Shown here in pieces: positions 41,154 through 51,305 of a stretch of DNA of 53,810 nucleotides (position 1 is the stretch's first letter; each line of letters opens with the position of its first letter). Below the pieces are notes generated by a model, which worked only from the letters and a program-made list of their open reading frames with translations, did no database searches and was not told the origin of the DNA. A program made the translations under genes and the position numbers. Source of the DNA: Macrocybe gigantea (Eukaryota; Basidiomycota; Agaricomycetes; Agaricales; Callistosporiaceae); contig SJRY01000098.1 of the NCBI GenBank assembly GCA_011319805.1, positions 1 to 53,810 of the forward strand, written 5' to 3'.

Positions 41154-41244
41154 TGTATTTATCATAGATACCATGGTATATTTACAAGCAGACTGCCATT
41201 GAGCACTGCTCTATAAATCGTTGATCTAAAAAAAAAAAAAAAAA
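40035..41244 (+). mobile_element. Chimera B: tRNA-headed module B + LINE 3' tail + poly(A)
   Basis: A 1,210-bp insertion with a perfect 15-bp target duplication. Module B (40035-41153) ends CTAAACTTCG. It is joined to only the last ~75 bp of a beta-type LINE 3' UTR (from TGTATTTATCATA, about 41154), including the AGCAG/CTGCT stem-loop at 41187-41210, then A17. This is the SINE-like extreme of the same chimeric series: just enough LINE tail for the LINE machinery to recognise. Confidence 0.9.
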
Positions 41245-42335
41245 GATGAGCTATTAAAGATGCTAAATGCACCTTCTTTGATCAACGAATTAAGAAAGTT
41301 GCTAAAAAATCACAATGTCCATAGGACCTAGCTGCATGGATGAAGCAAAGGCCGCTTCCAGCCTATGAGGCTATCTCCTTTCGGGGGCAACCTTGCAATT
41401 CCATCAAGTCACTTTGGAATGCGCTCAACAAATCCTATAATGCTGTGTCTGACAGGCCAGTTAATTTGGATAAGCTTGGTGAGCTCGAGCCTCATCCAAG
41501 TCGGGACTGGGTCCTGTTCTCTGCTGCAGAACTCCGAGAGTCCTTGGAGCCATGCAGCAATACCTCTGCTCCAGGACCAGATCATCTGTCCTGGGGCCAT
41601 GTTAAGCAGCTAGTGAAATTCCCTCACTTGGCTAATTTCATCTTGAACATTGCTAATGCATGTTTGGAACTGGGCCACTGGCCCTCCTACTTCAAGCAGA
41701 GCCTGTCGGTGATCATTCCGAAATCTGGCAAACCTGCATACGATACCCTAAAGGCCTTTCACCTGATTGTGCTTTTGAATACTCTCAGCAAACTTGTCGA
41801 GAAAATGCTAGCATGGCGTATGCAATATGAAGTGACTAAATATGCTGTCTTCGATCCGAAGCAGTTTGGTGGCATTCGGCAGAACTCTATGGAGGATGCA
41901 GATGTCTTCCTAACCCATATTATCTGGCAAGGCTGGCTAAAGGGTCTCAAGACAAGCATCATTGCTTTTGATGTTGCTCAATATTTTCCCTCTCTCAACC
42001 ATCGGATGTTGGTGAGGATACTTCAACATGGGGGCTTCGCATGTCAAGTGTCTAAGTTCTTCGAGTCCTACCTCGTCGGGCATAAAACTTCGTATGCTTG
42101 GCATAGTGCCGTTTCACCAGAGTTTGATGCCAATGTTGGTGTCGGCCAAGGCTCTGCTTTATCTCCGGTACTGTCAGCCTTGTACTTGGCACCAGTACTG
42201 AAAATATACCAGAAGGTTGACAATATGCCGACCATCATGTCATTTGTAGATGATGGGCTGATTATTGCTCAGTCCAAATCCATCCCAGACAATGTTCCGA
42301 AACTTCAGAGGGCATACGCATCTGTGCACAACCTC
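41245..42335 (+). pseudogene. LINE ORF2 reverse transcriptase (L11)
   Basis: Plus strand, largely open from 41260 to the poly(T) at 42336. RT motifs: 'LEPCSNTSAPGPDHLSWGH', 'SVIIPKSGKPAYDTLKAFHLI', 'LNTLSKLVEKMLAWRMQ', 'IAFDVAQYFPSLNHRML', 'VGVGQGSALSPVLSALYL' and the catalytic 'SFVDDGLIIAQS' (42240-42275). Several changes at conserved positions (Arg to Trp, Pro to Leu) fit C-to-T decay. Cut at 'ASVHNLF' by L13; thumb and RNase H are lost. Confidence 0.87.
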
Positions 42336-42988
42336 TTTTTTTTTTTTTTTTTTAATTCAACAATTTATATAGCGGTGCTCAATGGCAGTCCGCTTGTAAA
42401 TACACTTTGGTACCTACAATAAATACGACTAGTCCGAAGGAAACCGGACTGAAGGGATGTACATAGAGGGCATATTCACCCTGCTGTCTCCTGCCCATGC
42501 GTGCGCCTCTAGACAAGCCCTTGTGCTGGCTCGCTTGCTCGACCCGCATCCCCTGGCTCCTAAGAGCCAGTCATGGTTAATTCCATGTAAAGGGTCCAAA
42601 AGGGCCCATAATGACAGGTGTCGCAGAGTTTGCGATATGCAATGAAGCTCGGTGCTCGCTTTCGCCGAACACCATATTGACTTGATGCTCTGGGTCCCCC
42701 AGCCCGAAGGCCAGCTGCAGTTGCTTCTGTGCAAAGGCCCCGCAAGGAGCCATAACCCTAAGTATCCCCCGCCGAAGAGGCAGTTACCTGCCCCCCAGAT
42801 CCGGGATGAAAGCACCTGCTGCCTTATTAGATGTTAGGTACTTGACAAACCAGGAATGCACAAAGGCGTCATACTGGCGTTCAGTTGGTCTGTTCCAGTT
42901 ATGGCACAGAGTCATAATGTGGATGGAGTTCTATCGCTCTCGACAAAGTTGAACCGCGCTCGATACGCATTGATCGGCGCATGTCCGC
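42336..42988 (-). mobile_element. LINE copy L13 (beta), 3' part, cut by Gypsy-2
   Basis: Minus strand: T-run from about 42336 to 42352, 3' UTR to about 42795, ORF2 zinc tail to 42988, where the Gypsy-2 LTR starts. It was inserted into L11 RT. Its 5' remainder and second target duplication lie beyond the window, on the other side of Gypsy-2. Its terminal stem-loop is AGCGG/CCGCT. Confidence 0.87.
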
Positions 42989-44117
42989 TGATAACTATCG
43001 GGTAGCACTAACCTACAAACCAACAAGGTGGAATGAAGGAAGCGTCAGTCCCTATCCGAGGCTGTATAAACTACGAGCTGTTCAAGTCACAGAGTAACCC
43101 GAGGGACTGTAGCGTGAAAGGGGAGGAATGGAACGAAGTGAATATGGATGGTTTCGAGCGGATTTCGGGGTTTTCGAAACAAGGCTGTTAGACTTAGCTG
43201 AATTCCCGCGCGATATCGAGGGCTTCAGTGAGGGTTTCGGAAGGGTTTCGATGATAATGACTTCCACGCGAAGCCAGAGACACTGATTTCGAGACTGAGT
43301 ACGGTGGCTCCACGCGAGCGTGACACTTTGAGATCGGATAACACAAGGACTCCACATGAGTCGTAGACTGCGAGACTGCTGAAGGACTGAGACGGTAACT
43401 TTTTCTATGTTTTTACAAATGCCAAGTACATGGGTTTTTATAGATGAGAAGATTTCGAGTATCGGAATAACCGGCGGAGTCGAAACCGAATGAGAGAACG
43501 TATCGTATGATTTCGAAAGGGTCGTTTAGTGGCTGAAACGCCGGGGAGATGTAAGTCCGTTCGAAATCTGAACATAAAAGGTGAAACAGTAGGTAAAAGA
43601 ACATCCCGAAACCGGTGCCACGCATCGTAGAATGGAACGTGAAAATAATCTAAGGAACGTAGAATGTATCAGTGAAATATGAGTCATGAATTTCGAAATG
43701 AGAGTGGATGAAACGGTAGCGCGCTCGAAATCCCTTGTTTCGAATGTACTGCGGCGAGGCAGTGTCGGGAACGCGGGAAGGCGTGAGGCGGTGCGATATC
43801 GAAAATGGTAGTAGTCTTGCCATATCGGGATCTGGGAAATCGGGGGAGGCATATAGGAATAAGACTGCCTGACTGTATTGGGCGGTATAGGAAGCGCAGA
43901 AGGTCCGGAATGTATGGGTGCGATGCGTTTGGCGAAGTGTCCGGACCTGGAATGGAAGCCTCATGGAGTTGTCGACATCCCGAGTACTCGAACGAGAAGT
44001 CAGCGGCTGGGCTGCGGTATCATGCTGAGGGGGCCGAGTAGTGGTATGATTTCGAATGCGGGGGCGGGATTACCAAATTAGGACTTATCGGCGGTCAGCG
44101 GCGCGGAGCGCTCATCA
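42989..44117 (-). repeat. Gypsy-2 3' LTR
   Basis: 1,129 bp, TGATAACTATCGGGTAGC...GCGCTCATCA (plus strand). It provides polyadenylation for the element and holds no gene. The words TTTCGA/TCGAAA and ATCGGGA recur very densely in it. Confidence 0.92.
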
Positions 44118-44118
44118 T

Positions 44119-44133
44119 CTGTCCTCCCCACTT
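44119..44133 (-). promoter_or_regulatory. Polypurine tract of Gypsy-2
   Basis: Minus strand AAGTGGGGAGGACAG, one base before the 3' LTR. It primes plus-strand DNA synthesis. The identical 15-mer recurs at 48136-48150 inside pol. Confidence 0.75.
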
Positions 44134-44293
44134 AGCGGTCGACTGTCCTCAGTCGGCATTCCCATTGAACGGCGACCTTGGTCGTTATTCGGGTAACGTG
44201 GGTTTCGCGAGGTGATCTGCCATGACGAAGTCGCGAGGCATTTCGGGCGTTCCCGTCGTTTACAGATTTCGCCTGCATAAAAGGGAGGGTGGG

Positions 44294-45551
44294 ATGGGTA
44301 CGAACACCTTTCTTGTCGACTCGTCGAAATCTCAGCTCTCGCCAAATCGCATCGCTTCTCGAAACCGTCTTGTGCACGACATGTCCGCCGAAATCGTCAA
44401 GACCGAAACTTCTATTGCCAAGCTTGAAGGGCTCTTCGAGGCGTCCCCGGACCGAACGCGAGCGTTGAGGCCATCAAGGCCTTTAGCGCTGCGGTCTCGA
44501 AACGTTTTGTAAGTCCAACGGGGAGTGAGTGAGGCGATATCTTTATCCGTATTGACATTAGGATGAGTGGGCAAAGGAGGGTCAAGACGTTCCCGAAGAC
44601 GTCTTTCAGGATTGGGTTTCGCGATACAACGAGTGGGTCGGCCGCCTGGACGAGGATCGTCGGGATGAGGTTGGGGGCCTGTACGAAAGCCCGGGATCTG
44701 GTGAGCCACGCTATTTCGTCTCCACTACACTGGATTGCTGATTTCGAAGGTTCTTCGCTTGGCGGAATGGTGCTCGCGGATGGTCCCCTGGTGCCGCCGA
44801 ACGCGATGCCGACTACGCGTGTCCCAACTGCGGGACCTTCTCGAAAGCGTGGGGCGTCAGATTCTGCAGCTGGTGGTGCGGATTCGGGAGCGAAACGACG
44901 GCGTGCCGACGAGGATGAAAAGAAAGCGGCTCGCCGGGAGAAGAACAAGCTCGCGCAGCAGCGATATCGGGAGCGCCGCCTGAAACTCGATTTCGAGGAG
45001 GTTACGGGTGATGAGCGGGTGAGTGATTGTGTCTCTTTGCCGCCGGACTGTTTCTGAGTCCTACCGCGGTTTAGTGCGAACGGTGTAAGAAGGCCGACCT
45101 CGAAGTCTGCGAGAGGATCGATTCCGAGCCGGGCCCTTGTCGACGCTGCGTCGAAAAACAGCTCGGCTGCTCGTTCAAAAGGCCGCGTGCTGCGAAATCA
45201 GCTAAAACTACTTCACGGATTAAAACTGACTCTGGCGACGGGGTCATGCGAACAAGGTCACGGTCTCGAAAGACCGTCCATTCAAAGCCTAGGGACGAGG
45301 ATGCCGAGCCAAGACCGCGTCGCGATCCAAAGGGGAAGGGCAAGATGCGAGCTTACGATACCGAGGCCGAGGAATCGATTTCGGAGACTTCGCAGGAGCC
45401 GCCGTCCCATCTCGAGGATATCGAAATGCATGCGCCTTCGGAGGACATCCCGTATCGTCCGGAACCAATTATTGCGCCTACGCCTCCTCCGATGCCGGTG
45501 CCACCAATGGACTCGCGCTACGGTCCGGGCTTTCGCGATCGTAAGTCTATA

Positions 45552-45593
<42 letters not shown>

Positions 45594-46419
45594 AATTGCT
45601 TCATTATTTTCGTGAGCAGGACTTCCCGGGCCACGTCAATGGTTCGAAACGGGAACACTGCCTGCCGCGGACGATTTCGAAGATCGGGATTTCTGGAGGG
45701 AGGCTGTCGAAGCCCCAAACGTGCCCGATGGTTTCGAAGACATTGCCGAGACTGCGACGCGCCTTGCTGCCGATCGTGTTCGGGATAGCGACGTCCAGTT
45801 GCGAGACGCCCTCCGGTTCGATAATCGGGATTACGAGGACATTTATAATTTCGTACTCCCGTACGATATCAAGGCCTTCGAATTTCTAGGGAACTCCTTC
45901 CGGAGTATGAACGAGGATTCCCGACACATGTACGATCTGGCGGATACTCTTGAAACGGCCGCTCGTACTATGCGCGAACGCGCCGATCGTCGGGAGGAAT
46001 TCCTGGAGCTTGGCGGCAACGTCCTTCAACACGTTCGTCGGGCAACAGAGTTACAACAGCGTCGACTCTTAACTCAAGTCCATCAATTCATGGCACAGAA
46101 CGTTCCGAGGGCGGTCGAAACCGAAGTCCGCTGGCTACTTGCGCAGCGTCGGGAGTCGATGGTTTCGAGAGGCGTCGGGACATCGGTCGAAATGCCAACG
46201 GTTCGGGAGCTCGCGGTTTCGATACCGCCATCGATTGATACTGGGGTCGATTCGTCGGAAAGCTCGGGAGCGTCGTCGGGATCGGAGTCTGGAGAAGAGA
46301 CGTCGGAGGAGAGCGGTGAAGAAGGCGATGACCAGAAAGAAAACGAGTCGTCAGATGAGAGTGAGGGCGAGACGGATGAAGAGGAAGATGAGTTCGGTGG
46401 AATCTCGTCCGAACTATAA
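44294..46419 (+). CDS. Antisense, intron-containing Zn2Cys6-type protein gene inside Gypsy-2
   Basis: Plus strand, opposite to gag-pol, between integrase and 3' LTR. Exons: 44294-44508, 44562-44700, 44750-45018, 45075-45540, 45620-46419; all introns are GT-AG. An in-frame ATG also lies at 44222. Exon 1 needs one single-base shift near 44450. Exon 3 ends in a basic region ('EKKAARREKNKLAQQRYRERR'). Exon 4 opens with six cysteines spaced like a fungal binuclear zinc cluster ('CERCKKADLEVCERIDS' then 'CRRCVEKQLGC'). Exon 5 has a helical region and a long acidic Ser/Glu tail. A DNA-binding role is likely; its target is unknown. Antisense introns are not removed from the element's own RNA and so persist. 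Confidence 0.85.
45541..45619 (+). other. Intron 4 of the antisense gene with a 37-T run
   Basis: GTAAGT...GAGCAG, 79 nt, containing T37 at 45556-45592. On the Gypsy RNA (minus strand) this is an internal A37. Confidence 0.75.
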
Positions 46420-46594
46420 AATTTGTAATAATTGTTTTTGAATCCGTTATTTTTTTTTTTGTTTCTGATGGACGTGAAACTGGACTTGAAAGGGATCGTG
46501 AAAATAGATAATGGTAAGTGATGGTGTCAAATAACAAAGAAAATGGGTAGTGAATGAACGCGAAAAGAGTTGGACTTAATGAAAGTGAGCTAAG

Positions 46595-47964
46595 CTAATG
46601 TGGTGCCGAAAGTATTTCAACGTCGGAATCAACTTCGGGATCGCTATCGGTAGGTACGTCGAAATCGTCCGGGATTTCGTCGCCTTGATCGTTTGAGACT
46701 TGCATTTCATGAAGCCGGTCAGCGTCGATATCGAGAAGTGTTTCGGGAATGGTGATTTCACGGCGAGCGAAGTACGGGATGACTCGAAATGCTGCTACGG
46801 GGCGATCCAGGACTGTGCCATCGAGTTCGGCAACGATGTAAGCGCCTCCGAAATTCCGGGAGACAACGATAAGTGGTCCGAGATACCGAAGTCGCATTTT
46901 GCGATCGAGACTCTTCTCCACGCGAGTGTTTCGGATGAGGACTAGGGCACCGCGTTTGAAATTGAAATCACGAATGGTGTGATAGTGCTTCTTTTCAAAA
47001 CGTTCGGCGCTTTTCTACGGGTATCATATACGTCGGCATGAAGGGCTTGCAGCTGTTCAGTTCGTTTTTGTAAGCGACAGCTCGACGAGCGATGAGATCT
47101 GTGGATGATAGTAAGGATTCGGGAGGAGGCTGCAGGTAGGTTGCTTCCATGATATCGAACGGGAGAATGGGATGGGTGCCAGTTACCGCGAAATAAGGTG
47201 AACAACCCATTCGACGGCGGGCGGTGACTCTTTCGGCATAGAAGACCGAATGGACGTATTGTGACCACTTGCTTTCGACACCGTCTGCTGCCTTTATCAG
47301 TGATTGACGAACATCATAATGCGGCCGCTCAGCTATCCCGTTGGCGCGGGAATTGTATGTCGAGATTCGGATGTGGTAGATGCCGTAGCGTTTCCCGAGG
47401 TAGTCAAGACCTGCCACGAAGGGACCACCGTTATCCGTGACAATTTCGCGAACACCACCCCATCGACATAATACATCCTGGAACAGCCATTCACCTATTG
47501 CGGGACCGTTTTCTTTCCGGAGGGCTCGAAATTCAGGATAATGCGTGAGGGAGCAACGACCTTGCACGATGTACTGATAGCCATTGGACTTCGGCATCTT
47601 CATGGTATCGGCATAGAATTTTCCGAAAAGAGGCGGGAACGGCCACGACTGGCGGGATGAGAACCTGTCGGGACTGTCGTTGCTGACAGATGTGACAAGT
47701 CCTGCAAAACCAAGAGATATCGGCCAGCATGTGAGGCCACCAAAAGCGCTCACAAACCAAGGTACGTGTTGGGTAGATGCCCTTGTGACCGAGGTCATCA
47801 TGGGCTTGGGCGATGATGTTCATACGCCGATTCCGAGGGATCACGAGTTTGTGACTACCTTGATCGTCCTTTCGCCATAACTTGTCAGCGGCAACGAAGA
47901 AGTGGAAGCAATACCGAACAAAGGCCTCGAAAGCAGAATCTGTGAGACTGGGTGGACGACGCAA
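46595..47964 (-). CDS. Gypsy-2 integrase
   Basis: Integrates the cDNA. Minus strand, in three frames broken by single-base indels. Part 1 (47964-~47570): zinc-binding HHCC domain ('AQAHDDLGHKGIYPTRTLVC', 'CRTCHICQQRQ'). Part 2 (~47650-46995): catalytic core with 'KFYADTMKMP', 'EIVTDNGGPFVAGLDYL' and 'SRANGIAERPHYDVRQSL' (D, D, E). Part 3 (46994-46595): GPF/Y-type C-terminus ('MRLRYLGPLIVVSRNFGGAY', 'RVIPYFARRE') and an acidic tail. No chromodomain, unlike Gypsy-1. All catalytic residues are present. Confidence 0.9.
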
Positions 47965-48135
47965 GTGGTCAAATAGTCCTGTACGAGGTCGAGACGCTGA
48001 TCGTCGGCAATGGCTGATTTCGAACGAGGAACAAATACATAATCAGGGATGGAGCTGAGCTGTCGAAGGTCAGGGTTGGCTTCTAGACGGTCTTCGGACT
48101 CGGGAGAGGAGGAGTTTCGATGGAAGACAGCTTGA

Positions 48136-48150
48136 CTGTCCTCCCCACTT
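48136..48150 (-). promoter_or_regulatory. Second (central) polypurine tract candidate in Gypsy-2
   Basis: Identical 15-mer to the 3' polypurine tract, lying between the RNase H and integrase coding parts. A central tract gives a second plus-strand start in some retroelements (lentiviruses, Ty1). Its use here is inferred only from the repeat. Confidence 0.5.
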
Positions 48151-48163
48151 GAAATGTCCTGTC

Positions 48164-49872
48164 CTAGGTATATCGAAATGAGGTGACTTCGACGTGTTTC
48201 GGGACGATATCGAGGGGTGTTAACAAAATGGATGAAGCCATAGACTCTGTCGATCCAATCGTCGAAATCTTCGTCTTGGTCAGGCTCGGGATCGCCTGGT
48301 CGGCGGGAAAGCCATCAGGACCGTGACTAGAGCCAGGAACATGAACAAGTGTGAAGTGGAATGTCAGGATCGTCAGGATCCATCGATTGATACTGGCAGA
48401 GGGGACTATATCGGGATTGTTTAGCATGCCTTTGATGTAGCGGGCATCGACTTCGACAACGAGGTTTCGTACACCAATGATGTACATGCGTACTGCACGG
48501 ACCGATCGGAATAAGCCATAGATTTCGAGTTTCGGCTGTGAGAAGCGACGTTCGCGATCGTTCAGTGTAATGGATCCGAAACGGTTGTAATATCGGACTC
48601 GAGGGTTATCGGGATCGCATTGGCAAAGGAAGTAACCGACTGCGATGTAGGAGGTATCGACGGCGAGGATAATGGGGGCTTCCGACTTGTAGTCGAGGGG
48701 TCGGAGAGCTGGAGAAGTGATAAGGGCTTGTTTCAGGTCTTCCTGTGCGTCGAGTTGCTCCTGACCGAAGACGTAGTCTACATTCTTCCGCGTAAGGCGG
48801 ACTAAGGCGTCAGCGCGATGAGCGAAATTTCGAATGAAGATACGCATGACACCAATCGTTCCGAGGAAGGCGCGAACGTCTGAGAGGTCTCGGCACGGTT
48901 TCCAAGTTTTGATTGCGACAACTCGGGATTCATCAGGAAGACGACCTTTAGGCGTACAACGGTGTCCAAGAACTGTGATTTCGGGACTACAGAGCGTGAG
49001 CTTTGTGCCAGAAAAGGTGCCTCCAGAATACTTCATGCGCTGGACAACACGGTTCAGATTGCAAAAGTGTTCCCAAACGAAGCGACGGATGCCGGGATTC
49101 TGTGGAATGGTTTCGAAACTGTTATCGGGACGTCGATATTCGGAATCTGGGCCTTTCACGGGGACATCATCGATATAGGGGATGGTAAGATGCGGTATCT
49201 CGTCTTGTAGGATGAAAGTTACATCATCATGGAATATAGGAACGGAATTGGTCCAGCCCATCGGGAGCGTAACAAGTCGCATAGCGCCAAAGGGGGTCTG
49301 GAACGTAGTGAGATCCCGAGAGTTTTCAGCGAGGAGTCGTTCATCGTAGCCAACATAGAGGTCAAGCATCGCACCACAGGGGCGGCCACCAAATTGTTCT
49401 GCTAAGTGATCAGGACCGGGGTAACTCCGGAATGACGGATGGTGACTTTGTTTAGCGGCTCGAGGGAGTGGACGATGCGAAGCGACTTGCCATCTTTCTT
49501 GACGACTGTGAACCACCGGGAGCGGTAGGAGGAATTCGAGGGTTCATAGACACCGGCATCGATCTTTCGACGAATGAGCTGACAAATTTCATCATAAATA
49601 CCAGGAGGTATCGGGATGTTCTTGTGAATCCAAGGCTTGTGCTGAATGACAGGGATTTCGACGGCGGGGAAAAAGTCTTCTCGAAATCGACCGCGCTCTT
49701 GGTCGGTCCAAGCGAAGGCGCCGTTCTGGAGGCACATAAAGTGGTGCATCAGTCTTCGTTCTTCTGGCCAAAGGAAGCCTTCGGGATGAGCCTTGTCAAC
49801 GAGATTTCGACGATCCTCGGTATAGCGACCGGTCGGGATAAAAGGAGGGGGATTTGGGGATAGTTTCGGCAT
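48164..49872 (-). CDS. Gypsy-2 reverse transcriptase and RNase H
   Basis: Minus strand, two overlapping frames with a shift near 49415. The first (49872-49402) has 'YEPSNSSYRSRWFTVVKKDG' and 'RIVHSLEPLNKVTIRHSG'. The second (~49430-48164) has 'FGGRPCGAMLDLYVGYDERL', 'TPFGAMRLVTLPMGWTNSV' and the catalytic 'IPYIDDVPVKGP', then the connection and RNase H ('APIILAVDTSYIAVGYFLCQ', 'SQPKLEIYGLFRSVRAV', 'LVVEVDARYIKGMLNN'). Near 48300 a one-base loss disrupts 'HGPDG(LSRRP)'; homology continues in another frame toward integrase. The enzymatic residues are all there. Confidence 0.92.
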
Positions 49873-50512
49873 ACTGGCAAGGGGTCTCCGCGGATTTCGC
49901 GGAGGATTCGAAATTTGCCATTATCGGGAAGTGGGGCAACGACGGAACGGACTTTGAGGGCGACGGGCTTGTATTTACGTTTCGCGAACGTATCGCGCGA
50001 TTCGGGAGGGTATGTCTAGAAAGTTCGGGAGCGCACCTGGTCACATCATATAAATAAACAAAATCGGAAGAGGAAGTGTTCGTGGTGTTGAAACCACTCT
50101 GAAATTGCGTCTGAGGTCGTGTTGGACGACCACTAGACTCGTACAGTAAAGCTGAAATCGGGGAAATGGAAATATCACAGGCCGAAAGATATAAGGATGA
50201 AAGATAATTTGAAATGGACGTATCGGGAGCGGAATTAGAAACGGGATTGGGAGCAGGAACCTGGGCATAGTAATCGAGGCGAAGGTCCAAATTGTCTTGA
50301 GTTTTGTCCGAGGAAACAACGAAAGCGTAATCGCCGTCAGCTAACGTGTCCTCTATCTGCGAAAAAAATCCACTGCAGCAGTCTTCTTTCCTGGCATCAT
50401 GTATTTCGGTTTGCCACGGGGCTGAGTCGGGATCGTAGTACGTCTGTTGGTGTTGGGATCGTGTATTGTGATGGTTTGATCCTCGTTTCGGTAGTTTTGA
50501 CGAGAGATTCGG
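49873..50512 (-). pseudogene. Gypsy-2 pol linker between protease and RT
   Basis: Minus strand. It starts in the shifted frame 'PAYDILLGRPFDVLTESLV' (around 50545-50490), the conserved end of the protease region, then low-complexity Ser/Pro/Thr sequence in varying frames (50290-49796 is open), and 'KYKPVALKVRSVVAPLP' just before RT. At least two single-base frame changes. No catalytic function. Confidence 0.6.
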
Positions 50513-51305
50513 TTAAGACGTCAAAGGGGCGACCGAGGAGGATATCATAGGCGGGTTAGGTAATACATGGATTTGGGCGTAGAGGGTGATTTCGTTGATA
50601 GTAACCGGGATGTTTCGGGATAATCCAAGCGATTTGTCGATTTCGCCATTGGCTGACTGCATATCGAGGCGGACGGTAGGGTCATAGGCGATCCCGAGCT
50701 TGTGACATACTGCATCAGACATGGCTATAATCTGGGATCCGGGATCAACGACACATTCAACATAGTCTTGATGATCGATGAGACATGTGATAGAGCGAAG
50801 GGCATGACTCTCTTTGGCTACGATGAGGCGTTCGGGATCGATCTGGTCACGGCTCATGCTCGAAATGTAGGTTGAAATCGGGTCTTCGATGATGGTAGCG
50901 CCCCTCGGTGGCGCGGCTTGTCCATATGTAGCGGCGTTGGAATCTGCGATGCCGAAAGGGAGTTCGTTAAGGTTGATTGATTTCGACGGGGTGGTATCTT
51001 CGTCGGGGATTTCCTCGATGGTAGCTCGAAACACAGGTTCGGGAATGCTGCACTCCTGGGACATGACTGCGATGGGGTTGGTCTCGTTAGCTACCCGTTT
51101 TGGAGTGACAAGCTCGCGCATCTTCGATCTGATTTCGGGGGAAAGGGAAAGGAGGGCCTCGTTGGAGATTTGAGTGGTGCCTTTCAAAACGGTTTCGAAG
51201 ACTTCATCTGCATGCTTCTTATCGACGACGGGGAAAACGTTCTTGTAGGCGGGTTGTTTCGAGGGGTCCTTGTTAGTTGGTTTGGCTACTGGGGCGGGAG
51301 CTGCA
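50513..51305 (-). CDS. Gypsy-2 aspartic protease region
   Basis: Minus strand. The preceding stretch 'DVPEVRYAPPTTRNFAAP' (about 51345-51290) reads in this frame. It is followed by 'KHADEVFETVLKGTTQISN' and 'LSLSPEIRSKMRELVTPKR', then the protease motif 'ECVVDPGSQIIAMSDAVCHKL' (catalytic Asp in DPGS, about 50770-50710). It ends 'NPPMISSSVAPLTS' after a one-base shift; the other frame gives the conserved 'YDILLGRPFD'. Cleaves Gag-Pol. Functional residues are present, the frame is broken. Confidence 0.82.

Noticed and set aside
45556..45592. T37 as the poly(A) of another LINE insertion
   Set aside because: No LINE 3' UTR or target duplication is next to it. It lies neatly inside an intron whose splice sites keep the flanking frames joined.
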